A DNA stretch of 64,000 nucleotides, taken from contig OZ242265.1 in the NCBI GenBank assembly GCA_965207165.1, forward strand, positions 372,001 to 436,000, read 5' to 3'. The notes under the pieces are model-generated. The model saw only the letters and a list, made by a program, of their open reading frames with translations. It did no database searches and was not told where the DNA came from. Below are positions 14,865 to 22,392 of this stretch, piece by piece. How positions within the stretch are numbered: position 1 is the stretch's first letter; every line of letters starts with the position of its first letter. Source of the stretch: JAAXHV01 sp965207165. Its GTDB lineage: Bacteria; Pseudomonadota; Gammaproteobacteria; Eutrophobiales; Eutrophobiaceae. The translations under genes were made by a program, and so were the position numbers.

Positions 14865-16494
14865 GTTTCACAAGCCCGGCAGGGTAGGCGCCAACGCGGC
14901 CGACTACCTTGAGGACGATAAAGACCACAGAGGCAGAGTGCGTGAACATGTTGCGGTGCTGCGCGGGGACCCGTTCCGCGTCGGCCAGATTGCCGACTCC
15001 CTTAACTTCAAACACCGCCTCACGGCCGGCGTGATTGCCTGGGCGCCGGAGGATAGCCCGACCCCTGAGCAAATCGATACAGTGCTGGACCACTTCGAAC
15101 GCCTGGCCTGGGCCGGGATGGACCCGGAGCGCACTGCCTGGTCCGCGGTCCGGCACGATGAAGCATCCGGCGGTGTCCACGTGCACATCATGGCCGCCCG
15201 GGTGGACCTGCAGACCGGGAAGTCTCTGAACATCGCACCCCCAGGCTGGCAAGGGGACTTCGACCCGTTGCGCGATATGTTCAACATCCGACACGGCTGG
15301 GCCAGGCCGGATGACCCGGCGAGGGCAAGCAAGGTGCATCTTGCATCCCATGAGAAAAAAATCAAGGCGGATGCGATTAAATCCGGCGAACCGCCAACGA
15401 TACTGGATATCGAATCACTGACCGGGTACCTGATCGACCATATCCGCATGGGCCATATCAACCACCGCGCCGATATCAAGGCGGCACTCGAAAGCCTGGA
15501 GGGTGTCACCATTACCCGCGCCGGCAGGAATTACATCAGCGTGAAACTGCCGGGCGCCAATAAAGCCACCCGGCTGAGAGGGGACATCTACGATGAACAA
15601 TTCAACGGAGAGCTTTACCGACAAACTGAAGCGGCAACAGGACGAGGAGGCAGAGTCACTCCTGACACACACCCGGCAGACCTTGCAGCCGCTGAAGAGC
15701 GATATCACGCAACTGTACGACGACGTGCAGACTTCAATCGAGGAAAATACGGCGAGCATCAGCCGCTTGCTGAGAATGAATCTGATATCGAAGTGGTGGA
15801 TGTATCCGCTGACGGCAACGGTGTTCCTGGCGCTCATCATCGTGCCGGGCATGTGGCTGGCCGGGAACGTCATCGCAAGGCATCTGGAAAACAAAATCGC
15901 CGGGCAATTAACAGAGATACGCAGGAACGAAACGAGCCTGAAGACCATGCAACCCTGGGGGGTCGTACCAAGAGTAACCAGCGACACGGGCCAGCGCTAC
16001 CTGGTGCTGCCAAAGGGCTCACCCCGGCCCGAACTCTGGGTAAACGACGCCGGTTACCGGTTCGTGATGCTCGGCGTCTACGAAGACGAGACAAAGGAGG
16101 ACTGACCGATGACCGAACTCGAAGAGAGGCTCCTGGCCGAAGTGATAAAACTGGAGGATGGCATGAACGCCTTGTCCGGGCACTTGCAGGCAACCGACAG
16201 GCGCTTGGACGCCTTGACGAAACACATGCAGACAGTGCAAGACGATTTGACGACGTATTCAGAGGCACAGCAAAAACTATCGCCGATGTTGCAACGGTTG
16301 CAAGAGCACTTTACGGACTAGTAAAAATGGCTACCTCGCCCAAGCACTCCCGGTCTGGAAACGTGGGTAAGTCCTTGAGCCGAGCAGCATCAGACAACCA
16401 TACCGGTCCGGACCCTGGCGGTGGCGTCACATTCAATCTCTGGGATGAGGAAGAAGAGAAACGGCAACGACGCGCCTGGGGCCTGGAAAAGTAA
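14857..16494 (+). CDS. mobA: MOBP-type relaxase
   Basis: Nicks one strand at oriT and pilots it in conjugal transfer. It has 545 residues from ATG at 14857 (another ATG is at 14854). The catalytic tyrosine is probably Y17 in NAADYLE. Metal-binding histidines are H100, H108 and H110 in RHDEASGGVHVHI, the motif III arrangement of MOBP enzymes. The relaxase domain ends near residue 245. The C-terminal half is arginine- and glycine-rich with few recognisable motifs, and two other genes are read through it in another frame (15593-16105 and 16109-16321), which explains its odd composition. No primase or helicase domain is evident. Confidence 0.88.
   Translation: MIKFHKPGRVGANAADYLEDDKDHRGRVREHVAVLRGDPFRVGQIADSLNFKHRLTAGVIAWAPEDSPTPEQIDTVLDHFERLAWAGMDPERTAWSAVRHDEASGGVHVHIMAARVDLQTGKSLNIAPPGWQGDFDPLRDMFNIRHGWARPDDPARASKVHLASHEKKIKADAIKSGEPPTILDIESLTGYLIDHIRMGHINHRADIKAALESLEGVTITRAGRNYISVKLPGANKATRLRGDIYDEQFNGELYRQTEAATGRGGRVTPDTHPADLAAAEERYHATVRRRADFNRGKYGEHQPLAENESDIEVVDVSADGNGVPGAHHRAGHVAGRERHRKASGKQNRRAINRDTQERNEPEDHATLGGRTKSNQRHGPALPGAAKGLTPARTLGKRRRLPVRDARRLRRRDKGGLTDDRTRREAPGRSDKTGGWHERLVRALAGNRQALGRLDETHADSARRFDDVFRGTAKTIADVATVARALYGLVKMATSPKHSRSGNVGKSLSRAASDNHTGPDPGGGVTFNLWDEEEEKRQRRAWGLEK
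15593..16105 (+). CDS. Nested MbeB/MobB-like mobilization protein with one membrane segment
   Basis: Protein of 170 residues encoded entirely inside the relaxase gene, one frame away. AGAGGGGA ends about 8 nt before its ATG and is a good ribosome site. The N-terminal 60 residues are polar and helical (DKLKRQQDEEAESLL), then one clear membrane segment lies at about 69-95 (MYPLTATVFLALIIVPGMWL), followed by a soluble tail. ColE1 mbeB and mbeD and RSF1010 mobB are also nested in their relaxase genes, and MobB carries a membrane segment that stabilises the relaxosome. Assignment rests on position, size and topology, not on a clear sequence match. Confidence 0.78.
   Translation: MNNSTESFTDKLKRQQDEEAESLLTHTRQTLQPLKSDITQLYDDVQTSIEENTASISRLLRMNLISKWWMYPLTATVFLALIIVPGMWLAGNVIARHLENKIAGQLTEIRRNETSLKTMQPWGVVPRVTSDTGQRYLVLPKGSPRPELWVNDAGYRFVMLGVYEDETKED
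16109..16321 (+). CDS. Nested MbeD-like mobilization protein
   Basis: Protein of 70 residues read in the same frame as the nested mbeB-like gene and 3 nt after it, still inside the relaxase gene. A strong Shine-Dalgarno, AAGGAGG, precedes its ATG. The whole sequence is a predicted amphipathic coiled coil (LEERLLAEVIKLEDGMNAL, then LQATDRRLDALTKHMQ) without a membrane segment. Size, position and coiled-coil nature match MbeD of ColE1-type plasmids, where it is also nested. Its exact role in mobilization is not well defined. Confidence 0.75.
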   Translation: MTELEERLLAEVIKLEDGMNALSGHLQATDRRLDALTKHMQTVQDDLTTYSEAQQKLSPMLQRLQEHFTD

Positions 16495-16961
16495 GAACTT
16501 TCATCTGGCAATATCCAGAGCTTCAATCCCAACTGCAACTTCAAGAAATTGGTAATATCCATGCGGCATAGTCATAAGATATCCCATCACCAGTAGCATG
16601 CGTGAGACTAATTTTTTACTGCGCCGTTGTATCTCTCTGATGTTCGGCCATGCCGAACGAGAGAATGTCTCCGGTTGGAGTCTAATTAAACAGTAACTTA
16701 CTGATTTAAAAATTATTATTAAATGATTGGTAGCTTATGCCCAGGAAAAAACCAGCGGATTTTTGATGGATTCGTGCACTTTTAGGGGATAGAATCAAGA
16801 TACTTTGCAACTTCACAGGGGTAATTAAATGGGAAAAAAAAGACAAACCGACCGACGTCTCTTCCTTGTCTGAGCCAGTGCGCTTCCTGCTGCTAATTTT
16901 GATGCCTTTGATGTACGCCTGTCGGATAGGGTCTTGGAGGCTGCCGTAGCAGCTCTAGTGG
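16495..16961 (+). other. AT-rich intergenic region with a hairpin
   Basis: Between the relaxase stop and a small ORF no convincing gene is seen. A hairpin GTTCGGC/GCCGAAC with a CAT loop (16642-16658) is flanked by TCTCT and AGAGA. No T-tract follows, so it is not a clear terminator. From about 16680 base composition shifts sharply to AT-rich, marking a seam between the mobilization module and the cargo. A 14-codon ORF at 16829 (MGKKRQTDRR) ends in a stop and may be a decayed gene start. Confidence 0.4.
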
Positions 16962-17183
16962 ATGTCTGTCTTTATGGAGTTTTTTCGCTGTGACAATGCA
17001 CTACATGCTGCGGTTTTGGACTTGTTGCCATTCGACTTGCTTCCGAAGGTCTTTGAAGCAGCACTCACTGCCCTTCTACCAGTAACTTTCTTGTTAGCCA
17101 TGTATGTTCCTCTGTTTCTTGTTGTGAAATTAATTTATGAAAAACAAAAATGCACAATATATGTAGCTATACCGGTTACATAA
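16962..17183 (+). CDS. Small hydrophobic ORF, doubtful
   Basis: A 73-residue ORF with no recognised family. Residues 35-60 (ALTALLPVTFLLAMYVPLFL) are strongly hydrophobic and could form one or two membrane helices, followed by a short basic tail. No strong ribosome site precedes the ATG. It sits in the AT-rich spacer before the restriction gene and may be chance. Confidence 0.22.
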   Translation: MSVFMEFFRCDNALHAAVLDLLPFDLLPKVFEAALTALLPVTFLLAMYVPLFLVVKLIYEKQKCTIYVAIPVT

Positions 17184-17290
17184 CTACAAAATATTGGGGC
17201 AAGAATGGACTTTTCAACCTGGTGTGGTAAATTATCTTTATACTGAAATGTGCCTGATACAGAGGTAAGTTCGATAGCAAGAATTCAACT

Positions 17291-18154
17291 GTGCAAAGCT
17301 TGTGGTCAAAAGATAAGGAAATCCAATTTTTCGTGGAAACGTTAAAATCATCTTCTGCAGAACAACTATTCTACATTGGTGACGACAACCGCTATTATGC
17401 ATACTGGCCTAAAACTTACAGCGGTAAAAAATCTACACTTCAAAGCCGCAATGCTTTAATCGGAAACTACACAGAGCAATATTCCGTCGATTTATTAGAG
17501 GAGTTCGCATTGTCTAAGGGCTTGTTTGCTGTTCAAGGAGTTGTGTGTGATGAAATCGGGCTTATAAATCAATCACCTGCTGATGTTGCAATTTGCACAT
17601 CAAAGAGCAAATTTCAAAGACCGGAAAATATTAGAGCAATATTTGAAGTGAAAATGTCAATAGTTTGGAACTGGGAGCTAAACAACGGTGAAATCAGATG
17701 TCTAGGTAATTTCAGAACACATAAAGGAAACCCCGGCCTCCTTCGCTCTGATTCAATGTTAAAGGCCATCGGTAAAAGTATAATTATTCGAGCGTCAAGC
17801 CATAAAGCCTCGAAAATCCCGATAATAGTCCTTGGAAATACGCCAATTTCTGACAGCTATAAATCCAAAGTCGATCATTTAAAGAAAACGGGAATTATCC
17901 AAGGTTTTTGGTCCGTTAATTCTAATCCATTGGATTACAGAGATAGTATCAAAAATACCGTCGAAGGGGGGTTTGTCAGGATGGATACTTATTCAGAACT
18001 GAAGAACCATTTGGATAATCTTTGTTCTAATCAGCTTGAATTTTTTTCAAGCATGATTGGCAAAAGCGACCTAGGAAAAATAATCGAAACTGCAAATCAA
18101 GGTTCTAGCTATGATCAAAAAGCTGAGATTTTCCTATCCTTAATTCGAGAATAG
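17291..18154 (+). CDS. Probable Type II restriction endonuclease (PD-(D/E)XK)
   Basis: Protein of 287 residues with no family that I can name by sequence alone. A PD-(D/E)XK-type nuclease core is visible: D98 in SPADVAICT and E119-x-K121 in IFEVKMS, separated by 20 residues, the spacing expected for restriction enzymes. The gene ends 1 nt before a DNA methyltransferase gene, the standard Type II layout. The start is GTG at 17291; an in-frame TGA lies upstream and no ATG is available near it, and the ribosome site is poor. The region is AT-rich, as is common for mobile restriction systems. The recognition sequence is unknown. Confidence 0.75.
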   Translation: MQSLWSKDKEIQFFVETLKSSSAEQLFYIGDDNRYYAYWPKTYSGKKSTLQSRNALIGNYTEQYSVDLLEEFALSKGLFAVQGVVCDEIGLINQSPADVAICTSKSKFQRPENIRAIFEVKMSIVWNWELNNGEIRCLGNFRTHKGNPGLLRSDSMLKAIGKSIIIRASSHKASKIPIIVLGNTPISDSYKSKVDHLKKTGIIQGFWSVNSNPLDYRDSIKNTVEGGFVRMDTYSELKNHLDNLCSNQLEFFSSMIGKSDLGKIIETANQGSSYDQKAEIFLSLIRE

Positions 18155-18155
18155 C

Positions 18156-19082
18156 ATGACAACTCAATCACAGACCCAGGCAAAGCAAAAACGAGGAACC
18201 GAAACGAGCGCATTTGGAACGCCCGGAAGAGTCAGCCATGATTCCTCGAAATTCTACAGTGCAAGGCTTTATGAAGGACTGAACAGTGAAGGAAAAGTAA
18301 ACTATATCGAAAATGAAATTCTCCCAGAGAACTTGAATTGTACCTTCTGTAAATCAAGTGAGGTAATGGATGAATTGCCGGACAACAGCGTTCACCTGAT
18401 GATAACCTCGCCGCCCTACAACGTTTCTAAGGAATATGACGAGGATTTAAGCCTTGATGAGTACTTGGCGTTGCTCAACACCGTTTGGCGGGAGACTTAC
18501 CGTGTTCTGGTTCCGGGTGGCCGTGCCTGTGTCAACGTGGCTAATCTCGGGCGCAAGCCATATATCCCATTGCATAGCTATATCATCGAGGGTATGCAGG
18601 ACATCGGATACCTGATGCGGGGGGAAATTCTCTGGAACAAGGGTTCCAGCGCCAGTCCATCCACCGCCTGGGGCAGTTGGCAGTCGGCGGCAAACCCGGT
18701 CCTTCGAGATGTTCACGAGTACATCCTAGTGTTTTCCAAGGATTCATTTTCAAGAAAGAGGGGAGACAAAGAGAACACAATAAAAAAAGAAGAATTTCTT
18801 GAATGGACCAAAAGCGTCTGGGATTTCCCAGCGGTATCGGCCAAAAGAATCGGTCATCCAGCGCCATTCCCGGAAGAACTTCCGCACCGGTTAATTCAGT
18901 TGTATTCGTTCAAGGATGATGTAATTCTTGACCCCTTTGTCGGCAGCGGGACGGTCTGCATGTCTGCCTTGAGGGATCACAGGAATTATGTGGCATATGA
19001 CATTGCCCCGGAATATATCAAACTTGCTGAAACAAGAATTTCAGCTTATAGAGACCAGATCGATCTCTTTGAAAGTAAATAA
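18156..19082 (+). CDS. Site-specific DNA methyltransferase (beta-class, Type II)
   Basis: SAM-dependent methyltransferase of 308 residues that would protect host DNA from the neighbouring nuclease. The catalytic motif IV TSPPYN is at 84-89 and the SAM-binding motif I DPFVGSG at 259-265, so the order is that of the beta class. TSPPY is more usual in N4-cytosine enzymes, though some N6-adenine enzymes share it. The first 70 residues form an extension before the core. It starts 1 nt after the endonuclease stop. No controller gene is seen nearby. Codon use is less AT-rich in the central catalytic part than in its neighbours. Confidence 0.9.
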   Translation: MTTQSQTQAKQKRGTETSAFGTPGRVSHDSSKFYSARLYEGLNSEGKVNYIENEILPENLNCTFCKSSEVMDELPDNSVHLMITSPPYNVSKEYDEDLSLDEYLALLNTVWRETYRVLVPGGRACVNVANLGRKPYIPLHSYIIEGMQDIGYLMRGEILWNKGSSASPSTAWGSWQSAANPVLRDVHEYILVFSKDSFSRKRGDKENTIKKEEFLEWTKSVWDFPAVSAKRIGHPAPFPEELPHRLIQLYSFKDDVILDPFVGSGTVCMSALRDHRNYVAYDIAPEYIKLAETRISAYRDQIDLFESK

Positions 19083-19226
19083 TCAACATCATTAACAGAA
19101 TTGGATACATTTACAATGAGATACTCCAATTCTCTTACGTTCAGTTTAATTGTATTAGGCCGCACGGATTTAGAGTGAGAACCTTGGGCATCTACGTTAT
19201 CTAATTCACGACTAAGAGTGATATAA

Positions 19227-19871
19227 ATGGCCTTACCAAATAGCTATACCCTTAAAATTGGAGCGATTCCAGCATATTTTGATGCGATACTTAGCGCTGA
19301 AGCTCCAGAAAGATTTTCAATTAATTTTCTCAGAAATCTTGAGTTTACGAGCTCGAATGACCGGATAATTATAGCAATGTTAAAGGAGCTTGGTTTTCTC
19401 AATGCTGACGGAGTTCCGCAAGAAAGATATTATCAATTTCTAGATAAATCCCAGTCATACCATGTATTAGCTGATGGAATTAGAGAAGCATATGCTGATT
19501 TGTTTGCGGTAAATAAGGAAGCTCAAAAACTAGATGTTAATGGTGCATACAATAAACTTCGTACTTTATATCAAGGCAATAAGAAAGACACTGTTATTAA
19601 ACATATAGCGAAGACGTTTGTTGCTCTTTGCGATGTTGCAGATTTTAGTAAAATAAAATTACCTACGGATGAGGAAGAGCCGACCACTGGTGAAAAAAGC
19701 AAACAAAAAAGTGAAACCCAAAACAATAACGCTCTCAAAGATAACGCTGCTGATGCAAAAGGCTTTAGTGTGGATTCCCTTCAATATCACATAAATTTAG
19801 TTCTTCCAGAAACTCGTGATCAAGCTGTTTATGATGCCCTATTCAAGAGCTTAAGAGATCACTTAGGTTAA
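19227..19871 (+). CDS. DUF5343 domain protein
   Basis: Protein of 214 residues. The first 95 match the DUF5343 pattern: a start like YTLKIGAIPAYFDAILSAE, then RFSINFLRNLEF, SSNDRIIIAMLKELGFLN, GVPQERYYQFLD and LADGIREAYADLF. A charged, asparagine-rich linker (about 150-178) leads to a C-terminal strand-helix block ending VLPETRDQAVYDALF, also usual in this family. The molecular function of DUF5343 is not known to me. The gene is 144 nt after the methyltransferase and 5 nt before a HEPN gene. Close spacing suggests a two-gene unit in the defence cargo. Confidence 0.8.
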   Translation: MALPNSYTLKIGAIPAYFDAILSAEAPERFSINFLRNLEFTSSNDRIIIAMLKELGFLNADGVPQERYYQFLDKSQSYHVLADGIREAYADLFAVNKEAQKLDVNGAYNKLRTLYQGNKKDTVIKHIAKTFVALCDVADFSKIKLPTDEEEPTTGEKSKQKSETQNNNALKDNAADAKGFSVDSLQYHINLVLPETRDQAVYDALFKSLRDHLG

Positions 19872-19876
19872 TAAGC

Positions 19877-20446
19877 GTGGAAGATTTATATTTATTCATA
19901 TATAAAGGACTATTAACCGAGGAGAGTCTAGATAAAGCAGGTAGAAAAGAAAAAGAGCACTTTGGTACTGCTGAGGCAACAATTATTAGTAGTAAGCTTG
20001 CATTAGATATGATTGATAGTGATGCAATAACTAAGGCAAAAAGAATGTCTCTCGTATACACAGCTATTCACTCGTTTGAGAATATGGTTAGAGAATTTGT
20101 AATGTCATCAATGATTGAGGAGTATCAGGAATCGTGGTGGGATAAGGTATCCACTAAAATCCAAGCTAAAGTTAGTAAGCGAATGGAAGATGAAGCAAAG
20201 CTTAGGTGGCATGGTGCTAGGGGCGGCTCAGAGATAGAGTACTGCGATTTTGGTGATCTATCGTCAATCATAGTTACACATTGGCAAATTTTTGAACCCG
20301 TGTTGGTTGACTTGGAGTGGTGTAAGTCACTCTTGGCTATATTAGAGCGCTCAAGGAACGTTGTAATGCATGGTGGTGAACTAGGTCATCAGGACATTGA
20401 GAGAATAGGTGGCAACATTCGAGACTGGGTTAGACAGGCAGGCTAA
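19877..20446 (+). CDS. Swt1-like HEPN domain protein
   Basis: Protein of 189 residues starting at GTG 19877. The C-terminal half carries the HEPN RNase signature R-x4-6-H: R158, R160 and H165 in RSRNVVMHGGEL, the form seen in Swt1-family HEPN proteins. A long helix at about 60-80 (SLVYTAIHSFENMVREFV) fits the first HEPN helices. Many HEPN proteins with this motif are RNases in toxin-antitoxin, abortive infection or anti-phage systems. Here the partner is DUF5343, 5 nt upstream. An effector and sensor pair is a reasonable guess, not shown by sequence. It is the last gene before attR. Confidence 0.78.
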   Translation: MEDLYLFIYKGLLTEESLDKAGRKEKEHFGTAEATIISSKLALDMIDSDAITKAKRMSLVYTAIHSFENMVREFVMSSMIEEYQESWWDKVSTKIQAKVSKRMEDEAKLRWHGARGGSEIEYCDFGDLSSIIVTHWQIFEPVLVDLEWCKSLLAILERSRNVVMHGGELGHQDIERIGGNIRDWVRQAG

Positions 20447-20588
20447 TACCAATTCTAATGCTGCAAATAAATGAGGATTTGCTGAGTGATATTCATACTT
20501 GTATGACCTGAAAAATGTTGGAAAAATCGTTGGGCAAATTAATAAGTCAAATATTTTTTATAATATAAACAGTGAGTTATATAACTAT

Positions 20589-20613
20589 TTCGAATCCGGC
20601 CATCGGCACCATT
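20589..20613 (+). repeat. attR: duplicated tRNA-Leu 3' end
   Basis: Repeats 12311-12335 with a single mismatch. It is only the T loop to CCA part of the tRNA, so it does not encode a tRNA. It marks the right boundary of the element. Confidence 0.88.
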
Positions 20614-20833
20614 TCCTGTTTTTACCAGCTTCCCAGTCTTTGTCCCCCTCTCAATAACCTGATCCACCTGCCGTTCAATAATTAGTCACCGCACAGGCTT
20701 ATGCTGAAATCGTATCGGCCCGCCGCAACGCCGGGCAACCAATATCCCAGTTTGTTTGTACGTGTCAGCGGTCTCGGGGTAAAGGACTGGGTGGGGAATG
20801 GATAATGCAAGATTTGCGACTCAGGTTATTCAC
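20614..20833 (+). other. Intergenic region right of attR
   Basis: This 220-nt stretch after the element, together with the 142 nt between the HEPN stop and attR, holds no gene that I can support. The sequence just after attR (TTTTTACCAGC) resembles that after attL (TTTTTCCAGTC), which may reflect the original flank. Confidence 0.4.
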
Positions 20834-21664
20834 TCATCTTAACCACTTCTGCCAGGGGGCGGTCGGTCCCTCTTGAATCACGTTTTTGTCCCTCAGAATC
20901 AGGCCCACTATCAGTACGAATACGATTATCACAAACCAGATAACTGCATAAGATAGAAATAGAATTACCGACCCTGATATGACTGCAGTCGGTTCCAGGC
21001 CTTCAAGTATTCCCGGTATTGAAACCATCGAACGTATTAAATCGACAGCCACTGATACTGTCCAGAATACGGAAAAATATTTCGCAACGTTCCAGCCGGT
21101 ACCGCCACGCCTGGTTTCTCCTTCTTTTAAATATCTTTTGGCAAGGTAAACAGGTAATGCGATCACTCCGGCTATAGCAGTAAGAACAGGCCAGGCAATG
21201 ACATTGTTTTTTCTGCTTAGCGCATCAAAAAAAACCAGGATTGCAAATATTGAGTAGACCGCAAACTGCCAGAGAATTTGCTCCGCCAGGTACCGGTTCT
21301 GCCTTGCTTCAAGTCCTTGAAGTATCCAGTCATCCATGGCGTCGTCATTTATTTCCTGCTGTTGACCCAGACAGTTATCCAACCCGATTTGATACAACTC
21401 CATTCGTTCCTTGAAGGTTAACGATGCATCGGGGAAAATATCCAGCATGTCCTCCATCATCTCGTTGTGTGATGCAAACTCATCCCCGAAACGATCGATA
21501 ATTTCCGCCAGCGCTTCAGGATCATCATGGGGAATGAGCCCTGCATCCGTTCCAAACCTGGTTTGGAGACAGGGGCTGATTACGTGCTTAAGGATTTCCA
21601 CTTCGTAATCATCAGCACAGGACAACGGGGCGTACAACATAAACAGCAGGATTACGTGTTTCAT
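20834..21664 (-). CDS. Hypothetical membrane protein with signal peptide
   Basis: Protein of 276 residues not assigned to a family. A signal peptide is likely at 1-17 (ILLFMLYAPLSCA). An acidic, helical periplasmic part (about 18-130) contains FPDASLTFKERMELYQIG and two cysteines that could pair (C33, C98). Four hydrophobic segments follow, near 133-150, 157-175, 195-213 and 228-262. It stands alone between the element and the MaoC gene. No function is proposed. Confidence 0.7.
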   Translation of the reverse strand: MKHVILLFMLYAPLSCADDYEVEILKHVISPCLQTRFGTDAGLIPHDDPEALAEIIDRFGDEFASHNEMMEDMLDIFPDASLTFKERMELYQIGLDNCLGQQQEINDDAMDDWILQGLEARQNRYLAEQILWQFAVYSIFAILVFFDALSRKNNVIAWPVLTAIAGVIALPVYLAKRYLKEGETRRGGTGWNVAKYFSVFWTVSVAVDLIRSMVSIPGILEGLEPTAVISGSVILFLSYAVIWFVIIVFVLIVGLILRDKNVIQEGPTAPWQKWLR

Positions 21665-21936
21665 GGAGACCCCCAGTTGCTGGAGTTGGCGGCGATCAAT
21701 AGACCGTTACGCGCTGAACGGTGCCGGCATCACCGTTGTTTTCATTAACAGTTGCCACGTTTCAAGCCCAGTCAGAGTGTTGTATGAACATTCCCTCCCG
21801 TGAGCATCCCAATTTTGCAGGATCACGTTATGTCAGTAAATCGCAATGGTAGATCGTTATGACATAGCCGGAACCTGCATATAAAGTTGAAAAACCATGA
21901 TTTTCATGAAGATGTTGGTTACAGTAGTTGCCAAAT

Positions 21937-22392
21937 ATGGAAAGCAAAACGAACGAAAACGATAAATCTGCCGTCCGCGTATTCGTGGGTGAGCGCTTTT
22001 CCAGGACATTGTCTTTATCCCGGGAGCAAATAGCTGAATTCGCATCACTGTGCGGCGATATGAACCCGCTGCATCACGATCCCGGTATTGCTGAAAACAG
22101 CAGGTTTAAGGGAATCATCGCTTCCGGTCCACATACCCTGTCCCTTTTTTCGGGGATGATAGCCACGCATTTCTCCCGCAAGGGTCAGATGGTGGGACTG
22201 GAGTTTACGTTTTGTTTTCTTGCGGCAGCGAAGGAAAATATGGAACTGCTGATGTCATGGGAAGTTGTAAAAATTGAGCATAAAGCCAGCCTTGGCGGTG
22301 ACATTGTCTGGTTGGAAGGCACTGTCTCCGGTCCGGAAGGGGAAGATATCATCAGTGGCAAAGGGAAAATCCTGGTTACTGATACCCTGTGA
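21937..22392 (+). CDS. MaoC-like (R)-specific enoyl hydratase family protein
   Basis: Hot-dog fold protein of 151 residues from ATG at 21937 (an in-frame TTG at 21928 is less likely). The hydratase 2 motif is visible at about 34-60: FASLCGDMNPLHHDP, with catalytic Asp and His, followed by GIIASGPHTLSLFSG. Members hydrate enoyl-CoA (PhaJ) or have related acyl-CoA roles; the substrate cannot be told. Its final 17 nt overlap the edd 3' end on the other strand. Confidence 0.85.
   Translation: MESKTNENDKSAVRVFVGERFSRTLSLSREQIAEFASLCGDMNPLHHDPGIAENSRFKGIIASGPHTLSLFSGMIATHFSRKGQMVGLEFTFCFLAAAKENMELLMSWEVVKIEHKASLGGDIVWLEGTVSGPEGEDIISGKGKILVTDTL

Larger units (their letters stand above)
12311..20613 (+). 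mobile_element. Integrative and mobilizable element in tRNA-Leu(GAG)
   Basis: A genomic island of about 8.3 kb. Directly seen are a tRNA-derived direct repeat at both ends, a tyrosine integrase next to the tRNA, a mobilization module (candidate oriT, mobC, relaxase, nested mbeB- and mbeD-like genes), a probable Type II restriction-modification pair and a DUF5343-HEPN pair. No replication gene, coupling protein or type IV secretion gene is visible, so transfer would need a helper conjugative element. The second half (about 16.5-20.6 kb) is clearly AT-rich relative to the backbone. The intact tRNA is kept at the left junction. Confidence 0.87.

Noticed and set aside
16829..16980. Degenerate transposase start (MGKKRQTDRR)
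   Set aside because: The frame stops after 14 codons; read-through gives no family that I can name.
20589..20613. Second tRNA-Leu gene
   Set aside because: Only the T loop to CCA part is present; the sequence before it has no acceptor, D or anticodon arm.
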